DNA from: Siphonodentalium dalli
Taxonomy: Eukaryota; Mollusca; Scaphopoda; Gadilida; Siphonodentaliidae
Direction of reading: 5' to 3'
Length of the DNA: 64,000 nt
Assembly (NCBI GenBank): GCA_032622095.1
Contig: CP136064.1
Coordinates: 136,665,954 to 136,729,953, forward strand
A program made the position numbers and the translations under genes. Below, piece after piece: positions 1-10,740 of this stretch (within the stretch, counting starts at the first letter, position 1; every line of letters starts with the position of its first letter). The notes beneath the pieces are model-generated. The model was not told where the DNA came from. It did not search any database and saw only the letters and a list, made by a program, of their open reading frames with translations.

Positions 1-234
1 GAGAGAAAGATGAATGTGTTAACTTGGCAGTGAAAGAGTTTCATTGTAATTGTGTTTTAGTGAGTGACTTCCCTTGGACTTCCGGTGGAAATCGAAAGTG
101 AGCTGTGCGCGTGCGCGGAAGAAGTTAAGAGTGTCAGAAGAAATGAGCGAGTGGAGAGAGATAATTGAACTGAACAAATAGAGGATTCTAGCTAGCTAGC
201 GGGACGAGCGTGGTGTTGAAGCGACAGTCAATAG
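1..234 (+). other. Possible non-coding first exon at window edge
   Basis: This stretch is richer in G and CpG than its surroundings (GCGCGTGCGCG near 105) and has no long reading frame. It ends in a good 5' splice-site match, AATAG|GTAAGC, with GT at 235-236. That pattern would fit a 5' UTR exon of a host gene lying outside the window or far downstream. No matching coding exon was found here, so this is inference from composition and one splice-donor match. It could equally be a repeat fragment. Confidence 0.2.
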
Positions 235-404
235 GTAAGCTCTGCTACGTTTACAACTCATTCGTAGCTCCATTCCTTCATCAATTCAATATTAACTAAA
301 AAATAGTATGAAACTATAATCGATGTAAACAATGTTTCATTGCGTTGACATTTGGCTCTTCAAGTTTGAAAATCTTCTGGCTTGTGGAACAGTTTGTTAC
401 GGGC

Positions 405-547
405 GCTTAAGCGTAAATAAATAATAAATGTGAAAAGGGCCTCCCATATGAAACAACCATTGTTGAGCCATCTAACTGATATTGGAGAATAAATACCAGC
501 AACTATGGGAGGCCCTTTTCACATTTGTTATTTATTTACGCTTAAGC
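405..547. repeat. Inverted repeat, 44-bp arms
   Basis: The arms at 405-448 and 504-547 are reverse complements with about one mismatch and are separated by a 55-bp loop. The outer ends carry GCTTAAGC, itself a palindrome. The right arm runs straight into the GCTTAAGC-based direct repeats that follow. The pair would form a stable hairpin in single strands. It may be the end of a non-autonomous element; no flanking duplication was recognised. Confidence 0.75.
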
Positions 548-645
548 TCAAATCATTTGCACTTAAGCGCAAATAGATCATATTTGCGCTTAAGCGGAAA
601 TCATTTGCGCTTAAGCAGAAATCATTTGCGCTTAAACCCAAATAA
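541..645 (+). repeat. Degenerate ~21-bp direct repeats (CTTAAGCGNAAATCATTTGCG)
   Basis: About five units based on CTTAAGC, an A-rich stretch and CATTTGCG follow one another, each slightly different. One unit carries a few extra bases (AGATCAT). The GCGCTTAAGCGC-like core is palindromic. No coding role is likely, although one frame stays open because the period is a multiple of three. Confidence 0.7.
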
Positions 646-705
646 AAATTAATATGCATTGATCCCCCTGAATTAATTTTAAATGGCACAGGCCTAAGCA
701 CATCA

Positions 706-2906
706 CTAAAGTTTATATAGCCCACCATATGAGGGAAACAATCCCCCAGTAACCTCAAGATATGTTGTATGACCATGGAAATGGTATAGATCTGTGCAGG
801 ATATGTCTCTTTTATAAAATATACTATATCTCTGGGATGGAGACACAAATTCTTGGGGACAGGGATGCTGATATTATGAAAATAGGGGTTTTTCCCCTAT
901 TTCAAGTAAATAAGTACACCATATGAGGGAAGCAAACCCCCAGTAACCCCTAATTCCATATTTATGGCCATGGAAATGGTATATATCTGTGCAGGAGATG
1001 TCCCTTTAATAAAATATACTTGAGCTCTGGGAGTGACACGCCAATTCTTGGGACACCAGGGACAGAGATGCTGATATGCATAAGTATTTTTCGAATTATA
1101 TGCCTTCAAATACGTGTTTACCTGATAATGTAGTGATGTCGGGACCTCAATTTTGCAGAAATAATGATTCAATGAGCCAAATACCATATCTTATGGTTAA
1201 TTATTTAAAATACTACAGCAAACTGGGGGGCTTTTTTCAGTGTTTTAGTAATGTAATTACAACATTAGATGGAAAAAAATATATTAATATGCGCATCTGT
1301 GATTAAGAAGAAAATTATATTCTAAAATAAAATTATAACAATGGTATGGACTTAGCCAAAATTGCCTCTGAGTCTGACACAGAACCGTGTGATGAAAACG
1401 TTCAGAATCGACAATCGAATCATGATTCATATATCTCGAAACAGATATGATATGATATTATATGATTTTTCATTTAAGTGCAATAATGCCGTTTTAGCGT
1501 TTCTAAATTTCCAAAACTGTCGAAAATGTAAATTTTTAATGCAAGGTAACGTAACAAAAATGTACGCAAAGTAGTCAAGTACGTATATTGAGCTTGACGC
1601 TTTCTCGTTTCTATGGTGTTATAACTTCCGGCGAGTCATGCGCAGAAGTATCGCCTAATCACGGATAGCAGCTATGGTGACACTCCACAGTTTCGAATAA
1701 TCAGTAGATTTCTTAGAATAGAGTACCAGTGTTTACTGTCACCATGGGTGTGGTATGTTTATTGAGAGAAGGTTAGTTATGAATTTGTGGATTTTTAGAG
1801 GATGTCACTAAAGTTTATATAGCCCACCATATGAGGGAAACAATCCCCCAGTAACCTCAAGATATGTTGTATGACCATGGAAATGGTATAGATCTGTGCA
1901 GGATATGTCTCTTTTATAAAATATACTATATCTCTGGGATGGAGACACAAATTCTTGGGGACAGGGATGCTGATATTATGAAAATAGGGGTTTCCCCCTA
2001 TTTCAAGTAAATAAGTACACCATATGAGGGAAGCAAACCCCCAGTAACCCCTAATTCCATATTTATGGCCATGGAAATGGTATATATCTGTGCAGGAGAT
2101 GTCCATTTAATAAAATATACTTGAGCTCTGGGAGTGACGCGCCAATTCTTGGGACACCAGGGACAGAGATGCTGATATGCATAAGTATTTTTCGAATTAT
2201 ATGCCTTCAAATACGTGTTTACCTGATAATGTAGTGATGTCGGGACCTCAATTTTGCAGAAATAATGATTCAATGAGCCAAATACCATATCTTATGGTTA
2301 ATTATTTAAAATACTACAGCAAACTGGGGGGCTTTTTTCAGTGTTTTAGTAATGTAATTACAACATTAGATGGAAAAAATATATTAATATGCGCATCTGT
2401 GATTAAGAAGAAAATTATATTCTAAAATAAAATTATAACAATGGTATGGACTTAGCCAAAATTGCCTCTGAGTCTGACACAGAACCGTGTGATGAAAACG
2501 TTCAGAATCGACAATCGAATCATGATTCATATATCTCGAAACAGATATGATATGATATTATATGATTTTTCATTTAAGTGCAATAATGCCGTTTTAGCGT
2601 TTCTAAATTTCCAAAACTGTCGAAAATGTAAATTTTTAATGCAAGGTAACGTAACAAAAATGTACGCAAAGTAGTCAAGTACGTATATTGAGCTTGACGC
2701 TTTCTCGTTTCTATGGTGTTATAACTTCCGGCGAGTCATGCGCAGAAGTATCGCCTAATCACGGATAGCAGCTATGGTGACACTCCACAGTTTCGAATAA
2801 TCAGTAGATTTCTTAGAATAGAGTACCAGTGTTTACTGTCACCATGGGTGTGGTATGTTTATTGAGAGAAGGTTAGTTATGAATTTGTGGATTTTTAGAG
2901 GATGTC
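706..2906. repeat. Tandem duplication, two ~1.1-kb units
   Basis: Unit 1 (about 706-1806) and unit 2 (about 1807-2906) are nearly identical, offset by 1,100-1,101 bp. Differences are only single bases or 1-bp indels. Within each unit are two related sub-segments built on a CACCATATGAGGGAA...ATGGCCATGG block. Each unit ends with the first 130 bp or so of the GGTGACACTCC element found complete at 2776, so the duplication happened after that element arrived. It contains no supported gene; mirrored short frames occur only because the DNA is duplicated. High identity means a recent event or an assembly artefact. Confidence 0.9.
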
Positions 2907-3402
2907 TTTGAGTTTTGAAAAATATTGTTTCAGGTGACCTTGACCCCACCAGTATGAAGTAGTAGCGATTTCTGCGAAACAGTGGCTCCAGACACCAGCG
3001 TGACTTTTTAGCACCTAAAGTTTGTCATCTGCATGAAAAATATAAAAACAAAACTTACAGTGGTGAGAAGTTTGAAATATTTTGAAACAGTGTTCTTCCA
3101 GACAACACAGGCGGCTATACCATAGATTTTCTGGTTTTTGTGTCCCACGGGCCTGAAAATCGCTTATTTTGGCCATTTTTGCATCAAAATTTCATTTTTC
3201 AGGCACACAATCAAGGGGCATAACTCTTGCTACCACCATTAACATGACAATTCTGTACCAAAATCTTTAAGCCTATTATGTGCTCAACCCAGGTATATAT
3301 ACATTGTATATGTGTTGTGGGATCACATTTCTGTTATTTTTCATTGAATTGATGCCCCCCTTATTTTTGCACCAATCCCTGCAGAAACTGTGGAGTCTCA
3401 CC
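2776..3402. mobile_element. Non-autonomous TIR element, copy 1 (627 bp)
   Basis: The left end is GGTGACACTCCACAGTTTC. The right end is its reverse complement with one mismatch (GAGTCTCACC). The interior closely matches the copy at 4234-4873. The element has no transposase, so it is a MITE-like passenger. Flanking target duplications are not clear, so the superfamily is not assigned. A truncated copy of its left 130 bp occurs at about 1675-1806 because of the tandem duplication. Confidence 0.8.
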
Positions 3403-4233
3403 TTCAAGACCAGCAAATAGCACCATTTTCATCTGTCAACTTGACAAATATTGTTACGGAAAATCATTTTTTAGCAAACCTGTTCAGTTAGAAGGAACAT
3501 TTTATGGTAGATACACCATTCTTCTATGGATATTCCAATACAGGTTGTCTTTAGTAAACTGGTGGGGATATGTAGTCTTGGAGCAGTGAGGGGGGGGGTG
3601 GTGGTGGTGGTGGTTCATGTATATGGTTATTGGTGATTTTTCAGATGATGGGTACTTCTTCATGACATCATATGCTCCTTGAATCTTAGCTGATATTGTG
3701 ATATTACACAGTATACATCAAGATTAGATATTCAGTCTTTCTTATTCACAAGTGTGAAATACAATAATTCAGGTTTCCTTGGTCATATTTCAATTGACAA
3801 CATATTGTTCATGTGATGTCATAACCCTGTAAAGCTTTCCCTTAATGCTAAATAAGACTTGGCATTTTTTAACCCATAGTTTTGGGAGAGTATTAAAGAT
3901 AGTTGTTGTAGGAAATATTATGTTTTATTTTGATATCTGAGGAAAATATGCATCTCATAATATATTTTATACAACATTTTAGCATTTCTGACCTTTTTCA
4001 AGCTATAGATGATGGTTGAATATATCCATTTTGTCACTACGTCAACCATAATGTCATTGGGTTCTGAAAGACCCAAAAGGGGTTAAATCATGGGGGTGCA
4101 TGTAAATCCCCACCCAATCTTGCTTCCTGATTGCAATAACGCATGGGGTGTAATATATCATTTTAAGCGGTATAATGCAGATAATATGGAGGTGTGGTCC
4201 TATTAAAGATTAATAAAATTGCATTTCCCTTAA
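3403..4233. other. Non-coding spacer between two MITE copies
   Basis: AT-rich sequence without a supported gene. It contains a G-run followed by a GGT/GTG repeat near 3588-3615 and a CATTGGGTTCTGAAAG-type motif near 4055. I saw nothing else that can be named. Confidence 0.5.
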
Positions 4234-4873
4234 GGTGACACTCCACAGTTTCGAATGATCAGTAGATTTCTTAGAATAGAGTACCAGTGTTTACTGTCAC
4301 CATGGGTGTGGTATGTTTATTGAGAGAAGGTTAGTTATGAATTTGTGGATTTTTAGAGGATGTCTTTGAGTTTTGAAAAATATTGTTTCAGGTGACCTTG
4401 ACCCCACCAGTATGAAGTAGTAGCGATTTCTGCGAAACAGTGGCTCCAGACACCAGCGTGACTTTTTAGCACCTAAAGTTTGTCATCTGCATGAAAAATA
4501 TTTAAAAAAAACTTACAGTGGTGAGAAGATTGAAATTATTTGATATTATTGTGAGGAAACAGTGTTCTTCCAGACAACATAGGCGGCTATACCATAGATT
4601 TTCTGGTTTTTGTGTCCCACGGGCCTGAAAATCGCTTATTTTGGCCATTTTTGCATCAAAATTTCATTTTTCAGGGACACAATCAAGGGGCATATCTCTT
4701 GTTACCCCCATTAAAATGACAATTCTGTACCAAAATCTTTAAGCCTAGTATGTGCTCCACCAGGTATATATACATTGTATATGTGTTGTGAGATCACATT
4801 TCTGTTATTTTTCATTGAATTGATGCCCCCCTTATTTTTGCACCAATCCCTGCAGAAACTGTGGAGTGTCACC
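4234..4873. mobile_element. Non-autonomous TIR element, copy 2 (640 bp)
   Basis: Perfect 19-bp terminal inverted repeats start with GGTGACACTCCACAGTTTC. The body matches copy 1 at 2776-3402 with small indels, including a short extra stretch near 4535. It carries no gene. The two copies are 0.83 kb apart in the same orientation. Confidence 0.85.
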
Positions 4874-5114
4874 TATCCTCTACCGAATTTTTTAGCGACA
4901 CAACTATTTCGTGAAAAAATCACGTGACTTCCGGCAGTGGTTTCACAAAATCGCGGAATCAGCAATGAAACGAATTTACTACTTCACAACTTCCGATATG
5001 TGGCAAAGGTCAACTGAATTATTTATTTATTTATAAACAGTAAGTTGTTAATATGATTACGTCAGTACGTATGGACAACCCAAAACACCTACGCATCAAT
5101 CTATAAAATGATAA

Positions 5115-6151
5115 TTGTAATACGACCCTGCCTAACTATGCTTAAAAGCCATGTCCTGATTGGCCAGTGGCCCGAGTTACCATGGCTATCTCGTTCCAGT
5201 TTTGTGGTACAATTCTACTTTTTCCAATTGTACCACGAAAAAAATCGGTTTATTCAGATCGACGCACGCGACTTTTCCCGTCTTTTCTAACTCCGCGCAA
5301 ACGGAGCATCAACGGAGTACACCCGCACCCGTAATCCCTTTGAATTTTGCTACATCTTGACAATCTTGCGAATTTTCTAGTGATTTGTCGCTTGAAACCA
5401 GTTTGGTTGCCAACGAATATGGTCCAAAAGATGTTATGGTATATTGATATATGTTACGACCAAAGAAAGTTACTTAATAAGTATATTAAATGACAAAATA
5501 AATCCATGGGGCCGGGCTGTGCATTCGTCGATTCGAATCTCGATCATATTCGATATTTCGGAATCAAGTTGAAAATGAAAGCGTTTGTTCACCAGTACAG
5601 AAGGGGAATAAGATTAGTTTAGTAAACTAGATCATTTAGATCGCTTTGTGTAAGGAAAATGGTCCATAGTCGATGATCATATTCATGTTGTCCCAACAAC
5701 GTTCAAAACAGAAATGACCCAATCGTATTTCCTGTACAATTTAAATGAAACGCACGGGCGCCGCTGAAAACACATCGTTTTTTAGCCAATCACAACGATT
5801 ATTTCTAGAAGAGGTGCCTCGAAAAGTCAACGGGGGAATTTTATAACAAGACAAGACATTACCAGAGTACTCCATGCAAAGAAATCGAGTACGCCCTTAT
5901 ACGAATTACACCACGAAATGTTTTCTCACCTGAGACCGAAAAAGCGCAACATTTCGTTGACTATTCATTCGAATTGTGACCATAAACTTTCAGTCGTATT
6001 ACAAAAGAAATAACTACACGGTGTATCGGTGTGTATGGTCAAGTTGTACCACAAAAAACTGATTGTAGGACGACGCGTAGCGGAGTCCTACAATCAGTTT
6101 TTTGTGGTACAACTTGACCATACACACCTCTACACCGTGTATTTATTTCTT
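5115..6151. mobile_element. Palindrome-tailed TIR element, family B
   Basis: The element begins with TTGTAATACGAC at 5115. The reverse complement of that 12-mer lies at 5993-6004. A near-perfect palindrome (6005-6151, arms of about 70 bp) follows immediately. The body has no transposase but holds a GATTGG motif near 5158 and a small hairpin around GTGGTACAATT (about 5207-5240). That motif's core also recurs in the terminal palindrome. The overall plan, an inner TIR pair plus an appended palindrome, is the same as in the family A elements at 24693 and 25515, although the sequences differ. Confidence 0.65.
6005..6151. repeat. Long palindrome at end of element B
   Basis: The left arm starts AAGAAATAACTACACGG and the right arm ends with its near-perfect complement TTTATTTCTT. 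The centre lies near 6078, around GACGCGTAGC. The arms are about 70 bp with only a few mismatches near the outer ends. An RNA copy would fold into a long hairpin. Confidence 0.9.
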
Positions 6152-6252
6152 AAATGTATGTTTCATAGGAGTGTCTGTATTTCTGGACAACTTGGGATAT
6201 ACGATCACGTCAGTAGTATACGTATGATCCGAAGGACGGCGACGTGTCACTC

Positions 6253-6811
6253 TATGTCCAAAGGTTCGCTATTCCCAAGGTTCATTATACCGAAGTTTCG
6301 CTATTCCCAAGGTTCTCTATATTCCTCGATATTAAGAAGGTTTTTATGACTTGTTATTTTGAAGTTTCATTCTATATTCTAATGTACTGAGAGGATTCTT
6401 TATAATAAGACTCTTTTTATGAAGGAAATAACTTAAAGGTACTCAATCCGATAAGACGCTCCTAAATTACTCTTGCTTTGGTTTCGGTGGGAAAAAAATA
6501 TTTGATTAGAGTCGAGGAACCCACCCATCAAAGCTCAGGGTAATTAGATATCGATCTTTGCAGTTTGCTATTTTTATTGTTTCTGGGCCTGATCGTGCCA
6601 GAAGGACGAGGTCAAACGGGCGGTCTTCCATATAAAGATGGATAACTGTAAAATTGTGGTAATAATAACTACTTGGTATTAGAGTTGTCCATCTTGTCTG
6701 GTTAAATACGCCCAGAATAGCAAACCTTCAGAATAGCGAACCTTCTGAATAAGGACCTTTGGAATAGTGACCCTTCGGAATATGGAACCTTGAACTACGG
6801 AATAATGAACC
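6253..6811. mobile_element. Fold-back-like element with tandem-repeat arms, copy 1
   Basis: The left arm (about 6253-6335) contains degenerate CTATTCC(C/G)AAGGTTC repeats. The right arm (about 6715-6805) holds the same repeats inverted (GAATAGCGAACCTTC). Next to the left arm lies a ~110-bp stretch ending near TTTTTATGAAGGAAATAACTTAAA that also occurs in the better-preserved copy at 15102-15954. It has no gene. It is older and more decayed than copy 2. Confidence 0.6.
6438..6660 (+). repeat. Dispersed repeat, copy 1 of a ~220-bp segment
   Basis: This segment starts GGTACTCAATCCGA and ends GATGGATAACT. It is recognisably similar to 7338-7560, at roughly 70-80% by eye, and both read GAAAAATATTTGATT near the middle. 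No reading frame is shared convincingly. Confidence 0.6.
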
Positions 6812-7337
6812 CGATCCTGTATGAAGAGCCCATGACACGTCCATCAATAAATGTATACATGTTTCATGGGACTGTTTATATATACATATATAAAACTGGA
6901 GTAACGTTGAGACCAACATGTCTTTGTTAATTTTGATGCCCAGATTTCAACGAAATTTGGTGTGGTGACTCAGGGTGCCCTGGCAGAGTGTAATAATGGC
7001 GTTAGTTTTTCTAAATTTTGATTTAAACAAATTTAAATGAATAAAACAATATGAACATATGTGAATATTTAGGTACAAATAAACCTATTTGCACGAGAAT
7101 ATGTTGCAGTACCAGATATACCTCGGAATGTGGGCCACAGTTAGACATTGTGAGATATTGCCTCTAACATTTATCTAATTTCCAGACCAATATCCATGGC
7201 GCCAGTCAAGAGATATTAGCCATATAGCACATGTTACTATATTTGTTCAAAATGCAATCATCAGGTGAAGGTTGAATCTGGCCAAGCGACCAATTTTCAA
7301 GGCAAAATTCAGTATTTAATTTAATTTTTGCAATTTT

Positions 7338-7560
7338 AATGGTACTCAATCCGAATTAACCCTCGCAGATTACTATTTCCTTGACTTCGTAGGTGAAAAA
7401 TATTTGATTCAAGTCTAGGAACCCACAACATCAAAGCTCAGATTGATCACATACCGATTTTTACAATCTATCTTTTTAATTGTGGTGGCCCAGCAAACAG
7501 CAGACCGTATACATTCTCTGACCAAATTGAGGATGAAGATGGATAACTCTAGAATCAAAT
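7338..7560 (+). repeat. Dispersed repeat, copy 2 of the ~220-bp segment
   Basis: This is the partner of 6438-6660, with the same start (GGTACTCAATCCGA) and the same end (GATGGATAACT). The pair suggests a decayed dispersed element. A T-run follows at 7560. The sequence from there to 8150 shows nothing I can name. Confidence 0.55.
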
Positions 7561-8159
7561 TTTTTTTTTTTTGTGTGTGTCAGATGTTTGACAAACCAGC
7601 AATATTTGTTGAGCAAAAAGTTGATGAATTACCGGTGTTTTTTAAATTTTATGCTATAATTGACTGCGGTTAGCATTATTTTCGAGCAATTAATCGATTC
7701 TGTCAACTGAAGCGGCATTTCAAAAAATCTTGTTGTTGTTGGAATCTGATGATATGGGGACTATTGATTCGGATTGATGACCTTTAAGGGAAAAATATCT
7801 TTATTGGATAAATTTACATATAATACTGAATACATATTTATGGAAACAGGGATTTATTGCATATTTCACATAGCCACATCTGATTTTAATATAGAGGTTT
7901 ATGTATGCTTGACTTTCAGCGAGTTACATGGATGGGGCACAATGACTCAATGAGACACAATTTATGGCCTGTGGTAGGATCCAACTTCAGTAGATGATAG
8001 GCACTTCGAAAAGGAAAGAGATAATTTGCCAAATGACTACAGTTTTGGGGCTGGAGTGGATAAATAATTTAGATCAAACAAACTGATGTCATTGTGCAAT
8101 AGTGGTATGTTCGGGGCATTTCCTATACGGTTACTACTTAGAGGTGACCCCTTCTGTGA

Positions 8160-9914
8160 TTGAATAAACCCACGGAAACGAACGTAAATAAATATTTGAG
8201 CTATCGTACCTTATATAATAAACTAATCAGAAGAAGTAAAAATATATACTATACAAATATTCTAGAAGTAAATAAAAATAACTTAAAGAAAACATGGGAA
8301 ATACTTAAGGGTGCATTGAAGATAAATGGAAACACAAATAATAACCCCAAGACCTTTACCGAAAACGGAATAGAACTTGAAAATTCCAAACTCATATCGG
8401 AAAAGTTCAATGACTTTTTCTCAAAAATTGGGCGGGAAACTAGCCAACCCAAATGAACATGAAAATGACTCTCATTTTACAGATTTTCTCCATAACCGCA
8501 AACCAGACGACATCAATTTCAAAATAATTCCTCTATACAGGAGATCATCCTCACATGTTTCTCTATGACTGGGAAATTATCAAGGGATTTCAATGGTATA
8601 TCAACTAAACTTATCAAGGAAACCATTGAGGAGATAGCCCCAGCATTATTGCATATTTTTAACTTGTCCTTAGAGCATGGAATAGTCCCTAACAAAATGA
8701 AAATTTCTAAAGTAGTCCCGATCCCAAAAAATAATACCACTCCAACTACAGACCTATCAGCATTCTTCCAGCTATCTCTTAACTTCTCGAAAAAAATAAT
8801 GCATAAACGATTATTAGCCTTCTTAAATGAACAAAACATACTCTATAAACACCAATACGGCTTCCGTCCTAATCATTCAACCTTCCATCCTGTATTACAC
8901 CTCCTCGATCAAGTTGTCTCAAATAATGACAAAATGACAAGAGATTCCACTTTAGCTCTATTTCTCGACCTCTCAAAAGCATTTGACACAATAAATCACG
9001 ATATTTTACTCCATAAACTAGATCACTATGGTATACGAGGCACAGCATACTCATGGTTTCAGAGCTATCTGCAAAATAGAAGGCAATATGTTGAACTCAA
9101 TGGTATTAAACCTAAATTAACGGAAGTGACGTGCGGAGTGCCACAGGGATAAATTCTGGGACCGATAATTTTCTTAATTTACGTTAACGATATGTCAAAT
9201 TCGACAACCATGGATATCTTATCATACGCGGGCGATACGACTCTAGTAACTGGTGGAAAAAATGGCATCCTTGTAGAAAGTTATGTGAATAATGAGTTAC
9301 GCAACATATTTGCTTGGTGCTGTAGCAATAAGTTAGTGATCAATACTAAAAAAAGCAACTATATGCTAATACACCCAGAGAACAATGATGACAAATGGAA
9401 CTTTATAAAGGTTTACTTAAATAATAAGGAACTAAACAAGATAGGAAATCTTGAGCACGAATCCTCCACAAAATTCTTAGGAATCCATATAGATGAAAAC
9501 CTGACTTTCAAAAAACATGTGTCCTCTGTTTGTTCTGAAATGGTGAATGCCATATACCACATCAATAAAGTTAAACACTTCTTTCCTGGTAGCACACTTA
9601 AAACATTAGATTATGCTCTAATACAAAGCCATCTTGTCTACGGTGTTCAAATATGGGGACACGTCCCTGCGGTCAAAAATATTTTCATGCTTCAAAAACG
9701 CGCGATACGAGTTTTATGTAATAAGAAATATAGAATCCACACAGAACCTCTCTTTAAAAAAGAAAATATACTCAAAATCTACGACATCCACAAAGTACAA
9801 GCGGCTGTTTTCATGCATGATTGGTATCATATGCGCTTAATAGAATCATTCACGGACATGTTTACCAAACGCAAAACCGGACCAGACACCCGGCAAAAGC
9901 ATCCACTATTTTAA
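8160..9914 (+). pseudogene. Non-LTR (LINE) reverse transcriptase, 5'-truncated and inactive
   Basis: This is the reverse transcriptase part of a CR1/Jockey-like LINE, which would copy element RNA at a nicked chromosomal target. Readable pieces run in order: linker (8160-8456), fingers and palm (8565-9152) with FLDLSKAFDTINHD and GVPQG motifs, and palm, thumb and C-terminal region (9192-9914). The pieces lie in one frame apart from a local shift near 8430. A TAA at 9150-9152 falls right after GVPQG. The catalytic YADD box reads YAGD (GGC at 9231-9233), so an essential aspartate is lost. There is no endonuclease domain: the copy is truncated at about 8160, as is usual for LINEs. It is a dead copy. 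Confidence 0.92.
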
Positions 9915-10478
9915 AAAACCCCAAGAACATCTTGGTCCCAACAACTACCATTCCATTATTTTCCAACTATATGGAACAACTTAGATAACGTATTTACATC
10001 ATACCAATCCAGACACACATTCAAACGGCGTTTACATGCCGATTGCATTAAAAAATATGCTGCAACAATTAAATGCAACAATCAAAGATGTCCCGACTGT
10101 GTGATAGCTCGCCAATAAGTGACTTCCCTATATCGCAATCCTCAACCTCACTCAGCACATTCCTACTCGACTTTCAAGGAACATCCCACTGACAAGAAAG
10201 AGACAAACCATCGAGTAACCAATAAGCGATTTATCTAGACGTATACCCTCCATGTATATAACCCAGTTAAATGCAACCATTGTTTGATACATAATTATAT
10301 AGCCGTGCATTGTACAAGAAATCTTGACCGCCTATCGTAACATCTTTTCTTCTTTAAGGGGGTGGCAGTAAGACAGTCTAGTCTGACTATGCCACCCCCT
10401 CAAATATACAATATAATATTTGTCAAATGTATTATGCATTAATATGTGTATATTGAAATAAAATATCCTATCCTATCC
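9915..10478 (+). mobile_element. LINE 3' UTR with stem-loop and TATCC tail
   Basis: The sequence after the reverse transcriptase frame ends in a short tandem tail (TATCCTATCCTATCCC, about 10463-10478), typical of LINEs that end in microsatellite-like repeats rather than poly-A. A strong stem-loop sits at about 10360-10400: GGGGGTGGCA pairs with TGCCACCCCC around a 20-base inner part that is itself partly self-complementary. In LINEs of this kind the 3' UTR can be the recognition site for reverse transcriptase; that role is inferred here. Confidence 0.7.
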
Positions 10479-10740
10479 CAGATAGCACACCCACGTTGGG
10501 CCAATGTTGGGCCAACGTCATTTCTATCGTTGGGCCAACGTTGGCAAAACTATGGCTGTTGCCGCTGGCTCGGCGTCGGCTCGACGTCAGATCCCGTCGT
10601 CGACTCGACGGTGGTTCGACGTCGATCCGACTGTGGTGCGCCGTCGGGCACCCGACGTTGAAACGACGTCGAACCAACGGTGAATTCCACTAATAATACG
10701 ACGTTGGGCCAACGTTGGGCCAACGTTGTGTTTGGGCATT
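10479..10740. repeat. ACGTTGGGCCAACGT repeat block, left
   Basis: The block opens with CAGATAGCACAC and then carries several copies of ACGTTGGGCCAACGT, a palindromic motif, with GTCGTCGACTCGACGG-like CpG-rich sequence between them. The same 12-mer occurs in reverse complement at 17932-17943, beside the other block of the same motifs. It may be a stand-alone MITE or one end of a longer element. It sits directly against the LINE tail. Confidence 0.6.

Noticed and set aside
528-2674. Pairs of similar short proteins in the left tandem duplication
   Set aside because: They are similar only because the DNA is duplicated; no motifs, and frames occur on both strands of the same bases.
5108-5360. Two overlapping ORFs in the front of element B
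   Set aside because: They overlap in different frames, lack motifs and lie in a non-autonomous element body with hairpins.
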